A stretch of DNA of 58,973 nucleotides from an uncultured Agathobacter sp. (GCA_945910395.1 CAMDYX010000010.1:1-58973), one strand, 5' to 3'. Counted from the stretch's first letter, positions 25,264 to 34,268 are shown. The notes: generated by a model from the sequence alone, not told the origin. Translations and numbers: made by a program.

Positions 25264-25296
25264 GTCCCATTTTTGTCCTATTCCGTGTTGTAAAAT
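25264..25296 (+). promoter_or_regulatory. Activator-dependent promoter of the second adhesin
   Basis: The heptamers GTCCCAT (25264-25270) and GTCCTAT (25275-25281) are 11 bp apart and are followed after 9 bp by a -10 box TAAAAT (25291-25296). There is no -35 at the expected place. Spacing is identical to that of the giant gene's promoter (5007-5039). The leaders also share ATTAGGAG before the start codon. A common SARP-type activator is the likely explanation. Confidence 0.7.
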
Positions 25297-25350
25297 GAAA
25301 TGATTTAATGAGGCTGGTGGAAAATCCACGAAGCATTAGGAGCAAAACAA

Positions 25351-28300
25351 ATGTGTAACATAAAGAAACAGAAGAAACATATGCGGTCTTTCAAAATATT
25401 CGGCTTTCTGCTGGGATTCTGCCTGATTGTGGGCGTGAGCACAGGAGTAAACATAGGGACTGCATATGCGGATGATACAGATAATAGAAAATTGCAGAAT
25501 GGTAGCTTTCAAACGTTAAATAATGTGACGTGGAGTAACAAGTATATATTCTCGGAACAAGGGAATGTTGAAGCATGGAATACAACTGCATCTGACGGGA
25601 AAATAGAATTATTTAAAGAAAATAGTAATGTTTATATAAAAAGCCCTTCAGGGACATTAGTACCTTCAGATGGAGATATTGCGGCGGAATTAAATGCGAA
25701 CGAGGAGAGTACATTATATCAGAACGTTGTTACGACGCCTGCCAGTATTTATCAATGGGGATTGGATCATGGTGGTCGTAATGCTACGGATACCATGGCA
25801 TTGGTAATTGGCCCCAAGCAGGCTGTAAGCCCTTCAAAAACAGATATAAATAACGACGGAAGATCGGATAAAGCCGGACGGGATCAGTTGATGCAGATGG
25901 TAGACTGGCTGATTGCCCAGAGAAAGACTTCTGTAAAGGACTCTGCTGGTATGGGAGAACATCTTACCGTTTACAGTAAGAAGTTTTCCACAAATGGAAC
26001 TTTTGAGAATAATTCGGGAAATAATGCCTTCAGTATGACATCCAGCTCTATCTATACGGAAGAGTGGCAGATTTGGATTATGGCAGATAGTAGGGACACA
26101 AGTGGGGGTACAAATCCATGGGGAAAATATGGAAGTAATGCAGTATCCTCAAGTGGTACCGGGGTAGATTTGAGTGGGGATTATTTCTATACCGTACCCG
26201 CAGGTCAGACAGAAACTTTATTTGGGTTTGTGTCCGTTGGAGGTGTAGATGCCAACGGCAACCAAAACACGGATAAGAGTTATGGTAACTTTCTTGACAA
26301 TATTAATTTCAAGATTTTTCACCCATTGTCAGGAAGTTCGACGCTTCACGGAAGCGGTGTGGTTAGTGACAGTACCGGAGTAACGTCAGGCGAAGCAGAT
26401 ATAAGTACAGGCTACGAGGTTAGGGTGGATAATAAACTGATTACCTATGCCGTGGATGGGGAACCATTGAAGGTACAGGCAATTGTTAAGAAAGAGGATG
26501 CTGTTGACGGATGCGAATTTGTCGGATTAAATTATACGACACAGGGGGCATCGGGAAATCTGGTAACCAATTTCTTGAAAAAGGACGGAAATGAGATTGA
26601 TTATCAGGATAATTTGACAAATGAAGAAAAGAAGAATAAATGGATAAAATATACTAACGATGGCGGAGATATCATTTACACCTATTATCTTGACGATATT
26701 ACTACAGCAACGGACCTGCATTTTGTCTTTATCAAGAGCCCTACAGTAACCTATGACCCGAATGGAGGACTGGCTTATGCTGTAGAACGAAGCTATAATA
26801 CTGATGAAGAACCAAATGTATACAGCTTCAAACCGGTTCCTAAAACGGGTGAGGAAAATAAATTTACATATATTCCTCCTTATGTATCCCATGCGGCAGA
26901 AGGTAATGATGGCTGGAAATTTATGGGATGGTTACTGACTGGTGATACAGTAAGTAATATACAGGGAGAAACAGATCAGCAAAATGCTGACCAGCTGGGG
27001 AAATTATTACTTCCGGCAGAGCATACCATTGCTTGTGATTTTAATGTAAAACAGACGGAAAAGGAACAGTTTTTTCAAATATGGGCGAAAGGAATTGAGA
27101 AAACAGCTTGGACTCCGCAACTTGATAACACACCATATGCGAAATGGACTACGACAGATCCGACGGCAGTTTGTAGTTATGCCAATATCCACAAAGGGCT
27201 TACCATGGTTGCCCAGTGGAGGTGGCGGCAGGCATTTCTTCCGCAAATAAATAGTAATGAAGGATATACCAATTCTGATACAGGTGGAACGGTTGAGATT
27301 ACCAGTGTATCAAATCCGGATGCCAATTATGTGGCTGCATATAATGGAAACGGTGGAAAAGCTTATTTTGCCGAAACGGATGAAATTGTAACTGCCAAGG
27401 CAACGGCAAAAGAGGGTCATGTATTTGAGGGCTGGTATGATGGTACCGGCAGTGATGCAAATTTGCTTTCTACGAAAGCAACCTACAGTTTTATCGAAAC
27501 CAAAGAAAAAGTAGGCACTTACTATGCAAGATTTTCCAAAACAGTGACTCAGACTTATGGACGTAAGGTAAAGAATGGGGAAACATGGAACGAGGCAGAT
27601 GATACTGTAGGAAACCTGGACCGCTATTCTTATGTTGATGTAGCAGGAAAGGACATTAGTGTTACTGCGACAGCAGGAGAAGGCTATAAATTCGTTGGTT
27701 GGTATGATTCCACAGGAAATAAGGTGACAACAGGATTAAGTAGTGATGGAACAACCATCAGCTATACAACAACCGGGGATGCCACTTATTATGCAGGATT
27801 TGAGGCAACAGTAACCCAGACCTTTGATCGTCAGATAAAAGTGAATGGTACATGGAGCACAATCTCAGATAATAATGTAGGAACGATGACTTCTTATAAG
27901 CATACGGATGTGGTGGGAAAAACTGCTACTTCCACAGCATCGCCGGGGGCAGGGTATAGATTTTTGGGCTGGTATGATGCAGCAGGAAATGCAGTATCAG
28001 ATAACATGCTAAGTAGTGATGGAACAACCATCAGCTATACAACAACCGGAAATGCAACCTATCATGCCCGTTTTGAAAGAATCATGGTCACTCAGACCTA
28101 TAAACGTCAGGTAAAGAGTGGCGACACATGGGTTGATACCACAGATGACAGTATAGGAACAGTTACTCTGGATAGTAAAACCTGCGGATGGGGAGATACA
28201 GCAGGTTCAATAGCGACGAAAGGAACCGGCTATGAATTTGTAGGCTGGTATGATGTAGCAGGAAACGCAGTATTGAATACCATGCTGGGGGGTGAAAGCA

Positions 28301-29148
28301 ACATTTTAAGCTACGCCGCAACGGCGGATGCCACCTATATCGCCCGTTTTGAAAGAATCATGGTCACTCAGACCTATAAACGTCAGGTAAAGAATGGCGA
28401 CACATGGGTTGATACCACAGATGACAGTATAGGAACAGTTGCTCCGGATAGTAAAACCTGCAGTTGGGGAGATACAGCAGGTTCAATAGCGACGAAAGGA
28501 ACTGGCTATGAATTTGTAGGCTGGTATGATGAATACGGACATGCAGTATCGAATACCATGCTAGGGGCTGAAAGTAACATCTTAAGTTACACAGCAACGA
28601 AGAATGCTACATATTATGCGCGCTTCCAGAGAGAACAGGGAGTACAGGGCGGACAGGAATCACAGGGAACACAAGGAACACAAGGAACACAGAACGGACA
28701 GGGAGAACAGAGAAGACAGAGAGAGGGAACAGTCGAAAACGTGACCCAGACCTATATCCGTCAGATAAAAAATGGGAAAACATGGGAAACAACCACAGAG
28801 GATAGTGTAGGATCCCTAACCTGTTATATTCATAGGGATAAAGCGGGAGTACTAGCAGCTTCTACCATAACAGCAGGAGCTGGTTACAAATTTGTAGGCT
28901 GGTATGATGAAGCTGGAGAAAAAGTTCCGGATGAGATGTTAAAGAACGAAGGAACAACGCTTTGCTACATTACCACGGTGGATGCTACCTACTATGCGAG
29001 ATTCGAGAAAACTACCTTTGTTGAAGAGATTAATGAAATTCTGAAGTCTCCAAAAACCAGCGATAACAGGACTCTGGTTTTATGGATAGCACTTTTTCTT
29101 TTTTCAATGGAAATACTTGTAGTATGCAAAGTGATGAAATTACATTAG
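25351..29148 (+). CDS. B-repeat surface adhesin with C-terminal anchor
   Basis: A 1265-residue secreted protein. A signal peptide ends at about residue 40 (GTAYA). Residues about 45-330 form a mixed-strand domain (NGSFQTLNNVTW, then DTMALVIGPKQ) that resembles N-terminal ligand-binding domains of adhesins, although I do not recognise a named family. InlB-like B-repeats follow, then five repeats of about 90 residues (starting near 27543, 27810, 28086, 28362 and 28741), each opening VTQTY.R..K.G.TW and containing GWYD. A QG-rich collagen-like tract (28633-28740) separates the last two. The C-terminus has SPKTSDN, one hydrophobic helix and a short basic tail; this resembles an S/N-P-x-T sorting signal of the sortase-B type used by clostridia, but the motif is not canonical. 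RBS AGGAG supports ATG 25351. It is monocistronic, with terminators on both sides. Confidence 0.82.
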   Translation: MCNIKKQKKHMRSFKIFGFLLGFCLIVGVSTGVNIGTAYADDTDNRKLQNGSFQTLNNVTWSNKYIFSEQGNVEAWNTTASDGKIELFKENSNVYIKSPSGTLVPSDGDIAAELNANEESTLYQNVVTTPASIYQWGLDHGGRNATDTMALVIGPKQAVSPSKTDINNDGRSDKAGRDQLMQMVDWLIAQRKTSVKDSAGMGEHLTVYSKKFSTNGTFENNSGNNAFSMTSSSIYTEEWQIWIMADSRDTSGGTNPWGKYGSNAVSSSGTGVDLSGDYFYTVPAGQTETLFGFVSVGGVDANGNQNTDKSYGNFLDNINFKIFHPLSGSSTLHGSGVVSDSTGVTSGEADISTGYEVRVDNKLITYAVDGEPLKVQAIVKKEDAVDGCEFVGLNYTTQGASGNLVTNFLKKDGNEIDYQDNLTNEEKKNKWIKYTNDGGDIIYTYYLDDITTATDLHFVFIKSPTVTYDPNGGLAYAVERSYNTDEEPNVYSFKPVPKTGEENKFTYIPPYVSHAAEGNDGWKFMGWLLTGDTVSNIQGETDQQNADQLGKLLLPAEHTIACDFNVKQTEKEQFFQIWAKGIEKTAWTPQLDNTPYAKWTTTDPTAVCSYANIHKGLTMVAQWRWRQAFLPQINSNEGYTNSDTGGTVEITSVSNPDANYVAAYNGNGGKAYFAETDEIVTAKATAKEGHVFEGWYDGTGSDANLLSTKATYSFIETKEKVGTYYARFSKTVTQTYGRKVKNGETWNEADDTVGNLDRYSYVDVAGKDISVTATAGEGYKFVGWYDSTGNKVTTGLSSDGTTISYTTTGDATYYAGFEATVTQTFDRQIKVNGTWSTISDNNVGTMTSYKHTDVVGKTATSTASPGAGYRFLGWYDAAGNAVSDNMLSSDGTTISYTTTGNATYHARFERIMVTQTYKRQVKSGDTWVDTTDDSIGTVTLDSKTCGWGDTAGSIATKGTGYEFVGWYDVAGNAVLNTMLGGESNILSYAATADATYIARFERIMVTQTYKRQVKNGDTWVDTTDDSIGTVAPDSKTCSWGDTAGSIATKGTGYEFVGWYDEYGHAVSNTMLGAESNILSYTATKNATYYARFQREQGVQGGQESQGTQGTQGTQNGQGEQRRQREGTVENVTQTYIRQIKNGKTWETTTEDSVGSLTCYIHRDKAGVLAASTITAGAGYKFVGWYDEAGEKVPDEMLKNEGTTLCYITTVDATYYARFEKTTFVEEINEILKSPKTSDNRTLVLWIALFLFSMEILVVCKVMKLH
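28075..28626 (+). repeat. Tandem 276-bp duplication inside the second adhesin
   Basis: Two adjacent 276-bp units (28075-28350 and 28351-28626) are nearly identical in their first 90 bp (GAAAGAATCATGGTCACTCA onward) and very similar in the remainder. They encode the third and fourth B-repeats (92 residues each). The high DNA identity points to recent duplication and a risk of length variation. Confidence 0.88.
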
Positions 29149-29211
29149 AAATATTTCGATATAAATAACTCTCATTTTGGGAACACTTTTCCGAAGAGGG
29201 ACATAATTCAT

Positions 29212-29250
29212 GTGGGAAAATGAGCAATCGCGAGTTTTCCCACCTTTTTG
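29212..29250 (+). terminator. Intrinsic terminator, repeated copy B
   Basis: Same hairpin as 25092-25130 (GTGGGAAAA/TTTTCCCAC, one base different in the loop) plus a T-run. It terminates the second adhesin transcript. Similarity to copy A continues to about 29302. Confidence 0.88.
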
Positions 29251-29345
29251 TTGCTATTGAGGATGTGAAATCTAGAAAAATTTTGAAATAGATCTGGATA
29301 AAAGGTGATATACATACGATTCTGGCACGCCTTTGTATTTTGGTA

Positions 29346-29678
29346 GGTATGTTTTTAGAGGTGATACATACCTGCAGCTTCATTTTCCAATTTCTCGTAT
29401 GTACATTTATCCTAGGTGAACATACAGCTTTTGTTTTTTTTTACTTTTGGTATGTACGCGGTTGCGAAGAATGCATACCAATTTCATCATTTTTTCTTTT
29501 TTGTATGTAAGCGACTAGAAAGTATACATACCAATTTCCTCTTTTTCACTTTTCTTGTATGTAAGCGACTAGAAAGTATACATACCAATTTCCTCTTTTT
29601 CACTTTTTTGTATGTAAGCAACTAGAGGAGTACATACAAACTTTTCTTTTTTTCGACTTTTGGTATGTAAGACAATTG
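29346..29678 (-). repeat. 53-bp-period hairpin array, copy 1
   Basis: Seven units begin at 29346, 29396, 29449, 29502, 29556, 29609 and 29662, so spacing is 50-54 bp and mostly exactly 53. Each complete unit is about 31 bp bounded by inverted GGTATGTA / TACATACC half-sites, followed by a T-rich spacer of about 22 bp. The last unit is a half. The units at 29502 and 29556 are almost identical. Compared with array 2 (48370-48702) the units are in reverse-complement orientation: the spacer here reads TTTCCTCTTTTTCACTTTT, there AAAAGTGAAAAG. This array fills most of the gene-free stretch 29150-29850. The remainder holds a terminator (29212-29250) and a fragment resembling a palindrome flank near 29178. 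Confidence 0.85.
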
Positions 29679-29852
29679 CTACAATTGGGATTCATTTCAG
29701 TAGATTTGCGAAGCATAGACTTGTGGGGATTTGGTGGGAAAATGGGAAGTAGCGAACGGGGATTTGCGCAAAAAATGCACTTGCAAGAATGGGGATTTGC
29801 GTTATACTTTTTTTGGAGAGGCGCTATTACAAAGGACTATAGGAGGGAAAAC

Positions 29853-30206
29853 ATGGCAGAAAAAAGAGGGCAGGAATATATTGAAAAGCTTGGATTGGAA
29901 GAAATGACAAATGCAGTGAAAGAGGCTGTTTCTCTGATGGAAGTATCCGGTGATGAAGAAATCATCAACAAGGCATTGTATTGTGGACACCAGTATATTT
30001 CATTGTATGGAAAAAGATACCGCTTGATTCTTTTCATTCTGAAAAAAGATGATACCGGATATTTCCTCTTCAATGATAACGGAGGTTTTTCTGTTGCAGG
30101 ACCTGTTACATTGGAGCAGATGAAGGAGTTTGCTTCCCTCAATAAGGATGCAGCAGAATATGTTCTGTTTGCAGAGGTGGGCAACAACTTGTATACCATT
30201 GTGTAG
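29853..30206 (+). CDS. Small soluble protein of unknown function
   Basis: A 117-residue protein from ATG 29853, which has AGGAGGG 6 bp upstream; the open frame continues 177 bp further upstream into repeat-rich DNA without a ribosome site. It has no signal peptide or membrane helix. The sequence is an acidic N-terminal helical part (KRGQEYIEKLGLEEMTNAVKEAVSLMEVS) followed by an alternating-strand part (YRLILFILKKDDTGYFLFNDNGGF). I do not recognise a family. It sits 12 bp before a membrane-protein gene with its own RBS (GGAGAGG), so the two are likely co-transcribed. Confidence 0.6.
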   Translation: MAEKRGQEYIEKLGLEEMTNAVKEAVSLMEVSGDEEIINKALYCGHQYISLYGKRYRLILFILKKDDTGYFLFNDNGGFSVAGPVTLEQMKEFASLNKDAAEYVLFAEVGNNLYTIV

Positions 30207-30218
30207 GAGAGGAAAAAC

Positions 30219-30869
30219 ATGCATTTTTTAGATAATATACGAAAAGCAAAGCCATCACATTCTGTGTCAGAGAAGATTTTGGCTACTTTGGGAATTTTAG
30301 TACTCGGAATTATTTTGGGAGTGTTTGCAAAATATCTGGATGTGCATCAGGCAAACCTTCCGAATCTTATGGCGCGGGTGGACCGATTTCTGGATTTTCA
30401 CAATTTCCTTGGAGGCTTTGCGCCATGGATTTTAATCGCAATATGCATTGCTGTTTACAGCAGAACACAGATTAGGGCAGCAATCAATGTATTTGCCTTT
30501 TTCCTTGGCATGGTGGCAAGCTACTATTTGTACTGCTACTTTGCAGCAGGCTTTTTCCCAAAGGATTACGCCATGACCTGGATTATTCTTACCATGCTTT
30601 CACCAATTCTTGGATTTATATGCTGGTATGGAAAAGGGCGCGGTGTTGCAGCAGTCATTATTTCTGCGCTGGCGCTATCGGTTTTATTTAACTGCGCATT
30701 TGGATACGGCTGGTCCTATATCAGCGTGAAGCGGTGGCTGAATGTACTGATGTACGCCATCGGTGTCGGTGTGCTGTACCGCAAATCGCGGGAGATGGAG
30801 GGCATGCTTGCACTTTCCATTGTGTTTGCAATTCTTCTTAATATGTTCTTGCCGGTAAAATTCTGGTAA
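30219..30869 (+). CDS. Multipass membrane protein of unknown function
   Basis: A 216-residue protein with about seven hydrophobic helices, beginning with a short cytoplasmic N-terminus (NIRKAKPSHSVSEK) and ending with a helix. A YYLYCYFAAGFFPKDY motif lies near the middle. I do not recognise a named family or catalytic motifs. The gene follows the 117-residue unknown by 12 bp and probably forms a two-gene unit with it. Confidence 0.6.
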   Translation: MHFLDNIRKAKPSHSVSEKILATLGILVLGIILGVFAKYLDVHQANLPNLMARVDRFLDFHNFLGGFAPWILIAICIAVYSRTQIRAAINVFAFFLGMVASYYLYCYFAAGFFPKDYAMTWIILTMLSPILGFICWYGKGRGVAAVIISALALSVLFNCAFGYGWSYISVKRWLNVLMYAIGVGVLYRKSREMEGMLALSIVFAILLNMFLPVKFW

Positions 30870-30974
30870 GCAGGCACAATTAAGAAATTCATAATACTTT
30901 ACTAAGAGAACATTAAAACATAACCTCCTGTGTTTGTGGGATAATGAGACCATGAACCTAGGAGGTCTTTTTAT

Positions 30975-31877
30975 ATGAGCGAACATGAAATACAAATGAT
31001 TGATTTGCAACGGGAAGAAAGAAGAAACATAGAAAGAAACAACGAAAGACGCATGGAAAGAAACGGGATATCAGAAAGAAAACGAAAGCTTAGACGTCAG
31101 AGAAAAATGTATCGGGCAGCTTTGCGAGGTACGGTGTTGCTTATTTTTGCAATTCTTGTTGTAAGCTTTGTTAAGGGGTTGTTTTTCAATGGCAATATCA
31201 TTGCTTCAAAATATGAGCAAAAGGTTCAAAAAGAAAAGCTAGTGGCAATGGAGAACGGAGAGTACCCGGACAGCCTTATGGAGTTATATGACCGAAATGA
31301 AGAAGCCCGGGATTTTGTGCTGGGATATCTGGATTATGAGGGCAATCCGGATAAAATTGATATCAGCAAAGAGGTAAAGAAAGGGTCAATTCCGCATTTT
31401 TTGCAATGGGATGTAAGATGGGGATATGAGCAGTACGGCAACAATTTTATTGCCATTACCGGCTGCGGACCCACCTGCCTTTCCATGGTGTACTGCGGTC
31501 TGACCGGGGATGATACGAAAAATCCCTATGAGGTGGCAAAGCTTGCAGAGCAGGAAGGCTACTATGTGGAGGGGAGCGGCTCTCTTTGGACAATCATGAG
31601 TGATTTTGCGGAAAATGATTTGGGACTTGATGTCATTGATGTGCGATTTGAGGAGGATGCAATTTTATCGGAGCTGTATCAGGGACACCCCATTATCTGC
31701 ATCATGGGTGCCGGTGATTTTACGGATTCCGGACATTTTATCGTATTGTATGGTGTGACAGAGGATGGAAAAATATTGGTACGTGACCCTAATAGTATCA
31801 AAAGAACTCAAAAGGAGTGGGAGCTTCCTACGCTTATGAAACAGATCCGGAATCTGTGGGGATATAGTGAAGCATAA
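30975..31877 (+). CDS. Membrane-anchored C39-like cysteine peptidase
   Basis: A 300-residue protein with a very basic, Arg-rich cytoplasmic N-terminus (residues 1-48), one transmembrane helix (about 50-72) and an external C39-like domain (about 130-300). The catalytic Cys lies in TGCGPTCLSM (about residue 164) and the His in SGHFIVLYG (about 254), with an Asp following in VRDPNS. This is the Peptidase_C39_2 pattern. Classical C39 domains cut leader peptides at double-glycine sites, but these single-domain extracellular forms have mostly unknown substrates. The start has CTAGGAGG upstream. An ACCTCCT at 30923-30929 could pair with this AGGAGGT and mask it if the transcript starts far enough upstream. 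Confidence 0.8.
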   Translation: MSEHEIQMIDLQREERRNIERNNERRMERNGISERKRKLRRQRKMYRAALRGTVLLIFAILVVSFVKGLFFNGNIIASKYEQKVQKEKLVAMENGEYPDSLMELYDRNEEARDFVLGYLDYEGNPDKIDISKEVKKGSIPHFLQWDVRWGYEQYGNNFIAITGCGPTCLSMVYCGLTGDDTKNPYEVAKLAEQEGYYVEGSGSLWTIMSDFAENDLGLDVIDVRFEEDAILSELYQGHPIICIMGAGDFTDSGHFIVLYGVTEDGKILVRDPNSIKRTQKEWELPTLMKQIRNLWGYSEA

Positions 31878-32055
31878 AACCAGCGATTTGAAGGCAAATT
31901 TGATGAAAATTAGGTAGAGCGCAAAATTCGCTTATCAAAACATGAAAATGAAGCGTCCCTACAGTACAAAAAAGAGACCATATGATACAACAGGGTATCG
32001 TAGAATACATTTTTGTCCGATACAAAAACAGAATAGGCATAAGGTGGTGCAGGGG

Positions 32056-32775
32056 ATGAAAATTGCAATTTGTGATGATGTAGAACCAATCAGAGACTAT
32101 TTAAAAGGACTATTGGATGAAACAAAGGAATCTCATGAGATTACACTATTTGCAGATGGGAAAAGTCTTTTGGAAACAGATGTTATGCGATATGATGCCA
32201 TTTTTTTGGATATTGAAATGGCTGGTATAAATGGGGTTAAGGTAGCAGAACAAATCAGGCATGAGCAGGAAAAAGCGTGCCGGGATATATGGGGTGGGAT
32301 GCCGCTTATTATTTTTGTGACAGGATATAAGGAGCATATGCCGGAGGCGTTTGACGTGCATGCATTTGCATATCTGTTAAAACCATTTGAGAAGCCTGCC
32401 TTTGATAAAATTTATGAGCAAATGGTATCGGTTTGGAAAAAGCATACCCCTTGCAGCAAGCAGTATCTTTTAATTAAAGTAAGAGGAGAAGTAAAGCGGA
32501 TACAAGTCGATAAAATCTTATATATTGAGAGTGAAAAAAGAAAAAATATCATACATCTTCTGAACGAGAAAATCGTTTATTATGGTTCTATGGAGGAACT
32601 GGAAAAGGAGCTTCCGGATGATTTCTTTCGGGTTCATAAAGGATATTTTGTGAATATGAATTATGTGGAAAAATACGATAGAAGTGAAATTACGGTAAAA
32701 GGTGGAGATGTGGTCTTGATTTCGAAATATCGTTATGCCGAATTTGTGAATGCATACTTATTGTTTATTCGATAG
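32056..32775 (+). CDS. LytTR-family response regulator (AgrA-like)
   Basis: A 239-residue regulator from ATG 32056; the 38 extra upstream codons of the open frame do not resemble a receiver start. Residues 1-125 are a receiver domain with Asp7-Asp8, phospho-acceptor Asp52 (IFLDIEM), Thr in VTGYKEH and Lys in LLKPF. Residues about 140-239 are a LytTR DNA-binding domain (LLIKVRGEVKRIQVDKILYIES, then FFRVHKGYFVNMNYV). LytTR regulators bind paired direct repeats. The partner kinase begins 11 bp downstream. No AgrB/AgrD peptide genes are visible, so the signal is unknown. Confidence 0.9.
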   Translation: MKIAICDDVEPIRDYLKGLLDETKESHEITLFADGKSLLETDVMRYDAIFLDIEMAGINGVKVAEQIRHEQEKACRDIWGGMPLIIFVTGYKEHMPEAFDVHAFAYLLKPFEKPAFDKIYEQMVSVWKKHTPCSKQYLLIKVRGEVKRIQVDKILYIESEKRKNIIHLLNEKIVYYGSMEELEKELPDDFFRVHKGYFVNMNYVEKYDRSEITVKGGDVVLISKYRYAEFVNAYLLFIR

Positions 32776-32786
32776 GAGCTTGATAA

Positions 32787-34181
32787 ATGAATCAGGAAAT
32801 TTGTGAATGGATTGCTTATTTTTCAGCGTATGTCAGGACCTTTGTAATTGTCGGTATATTGTTTGGAGGCTGGAGAGTAATTATTGAAAACAAGGTGAGA
32901 TGTCAAACAAGGATCTTTTTTGGGATTCTTTTGGGATGGCTTCTGGTTGGAGATGCAGCAGAAATATATTTCGTTGTACGATATGGAGTTGCTACGGGAC
33001 TTGTGGTTCTATATAGTGTCGGGGTTTGCCAATGTGAATGGGAAAAACCGGCATTTTTGCTGCTTTTTTCTTTTAATCTGCACGTATCGGCATTTCTTAT
33101 TTCGGATTGCTTGTATCAGGGAGTTTACACAAAGCTGGTGGAAAACTTAGATGTTAATTCCAAGCAGTATGTCGAACAGCTATATCTATTGGTTGGAGTG
33201 GGACAAATTGCATTAATGATTTTCTATTCTATACTTGCATATGTATTTTCTCTGATTTTCAAACAGATCGGAAAAAATTTTGAAAGAATGGAATGGCAGG
33301 ATTTTGTTTTTTTATCTGTACTAAATATAGTCGGAATTCTGTTTTCGTATACGATGATTGGAATTTCTGTAATTAAATTGGAAACGGATATATTTTTATT
33401 GTTTGAAGAGAAAAAAGATGTTATCTGGAAAATTCCTGCGACACTGCTTTTGCTGCTGGCTGGTGAGTATGCGGGAATTTATGTCTGGAAAAAATATCGT
33501 ATGCTTTTAAATGAGCGGCAGTTGGTATTTGCCCAAGAAGAACAGCTTCGACAGTTAAAAGCCAGATTTGAGGAAACAAATGTATTTTATCAGGATATTC
33601 GCGGGGTACGCCATGATATGAAGAATCATATGATGAATATGAAGGGATTGATGGAACAGGGTCATTATGTGGAAGCAGCGGAATATATGAAAAAGCTGGA
33701 TCAATCATTAGACTCCTTTGATTTTAAATTTTTAACGGGAAACGCAGTTTGCGATGTTGTCATTAACAGTAAGTATCGTCAGGCACAATATCAGGGAATT
33801 GATCTGCGGGTACAATTTGTATATCAGAAAGAGAGCGGTGTGGCAGATTATGATATGGCTATTGTACTGAGTAATCTTTTGGATAATGCGATGGAAGCAT
33901 GCATGCTGGTGGAAAATCGACATCGATATATAGAGCTTGAACTAAAACAAAGGGGGAATTTTTTCTTGATTAAAGTTCAAAATCCATTTTCCGGAAAACT
34001 TAATTTTGATGAAAAGAATGGTATGCCGGTTTCTTCGAAAGAGAAGGATGGGGAATTGCATGGGATAGGACTTCAAAATGTAAGTGCAATTGCAAAACGG
34101 TATTATGGAACTGTGAACATAGAAACACAGAATCAGATTTTTGCTGTTACCGTGATGCTGCAGCAGTCAATGGGAACATAA
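32787..34181 (+). CDS. GHKL sensor histidine kinase (AgrC-like)
   Basis: A 464-residue kinase. Residues 1 to about 235 hold about six to seven transmembrane helices, followed by a short coiled linker (RQLVFAQEEQLRQLKARFEE). The phospho-acceptor His276 lies in RGVRHDMKNHMMNMKGL, and the GHKL ATPase domain shows N-box LSNLLDNAMEAC and G-box GIGLQNVSAIAKRY. This class pairs with LytTR regulators and often reads peptide signals. It forms an operon with the regulator upstream (11-bp gap). Targets may include the small FliD-like gene 88 bp downstream, which is inference from position. Confidence 0.88.
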   Translation: MNQEICEWIAYFSAYVRTFVIVGILFGGWRVIIENKVRCQTRIFFGILLGWLLVGDAAEIYFVVRYGVATGLVVLYSVGVCQCEWEKPAFLLLFSFNLHVSAFLISDCLYQGVYTKLVENLDVNSKQYVEQLYLLVGVGQIALMIFYSILAYVFSLIFKQIGKNFERMEWQDFVFLSVLNIVGILFSYTMIGISVIKLETDIFLLFEEKKDVIWKIPATLLLLLAGEYAGIYVWKKYRMLLNERQLVFAQEEQLRQLKARFEETNVFYQDIRGVRHDMKNHMMNMKGLMEQGHYVEAAEYMKKLDQSLDSFDFKFLTGNAVCDVVINSKYRQAQYQGIDLRVQFVYQKESGVADYDMAIVLSNLLDNAMEACMLVENRHRYIELELKQRGNFFLIKVQNPFSGKLNFDEKNGMPVSSKEKDGELHGIGLQNVSAIAKRYYGTVNIETQNQIFAVTVMLQQSMGT

Positions 34182-34268
34182 AAATGTCCAGTAGGTGCGA
34201 AAGCATAGATTCCTGCGGAAGAAAACTCGATAATGAAATTATCAATCAGAATCGAGGAGGAAAAAGAT

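Noticed and set aside
29416-29625. 69-residue open frame with a repeated CKRLESIHTNFLFFTF peptide
   Set aside because: It is a translation of the 53-bp hairpin units, with no start signal.
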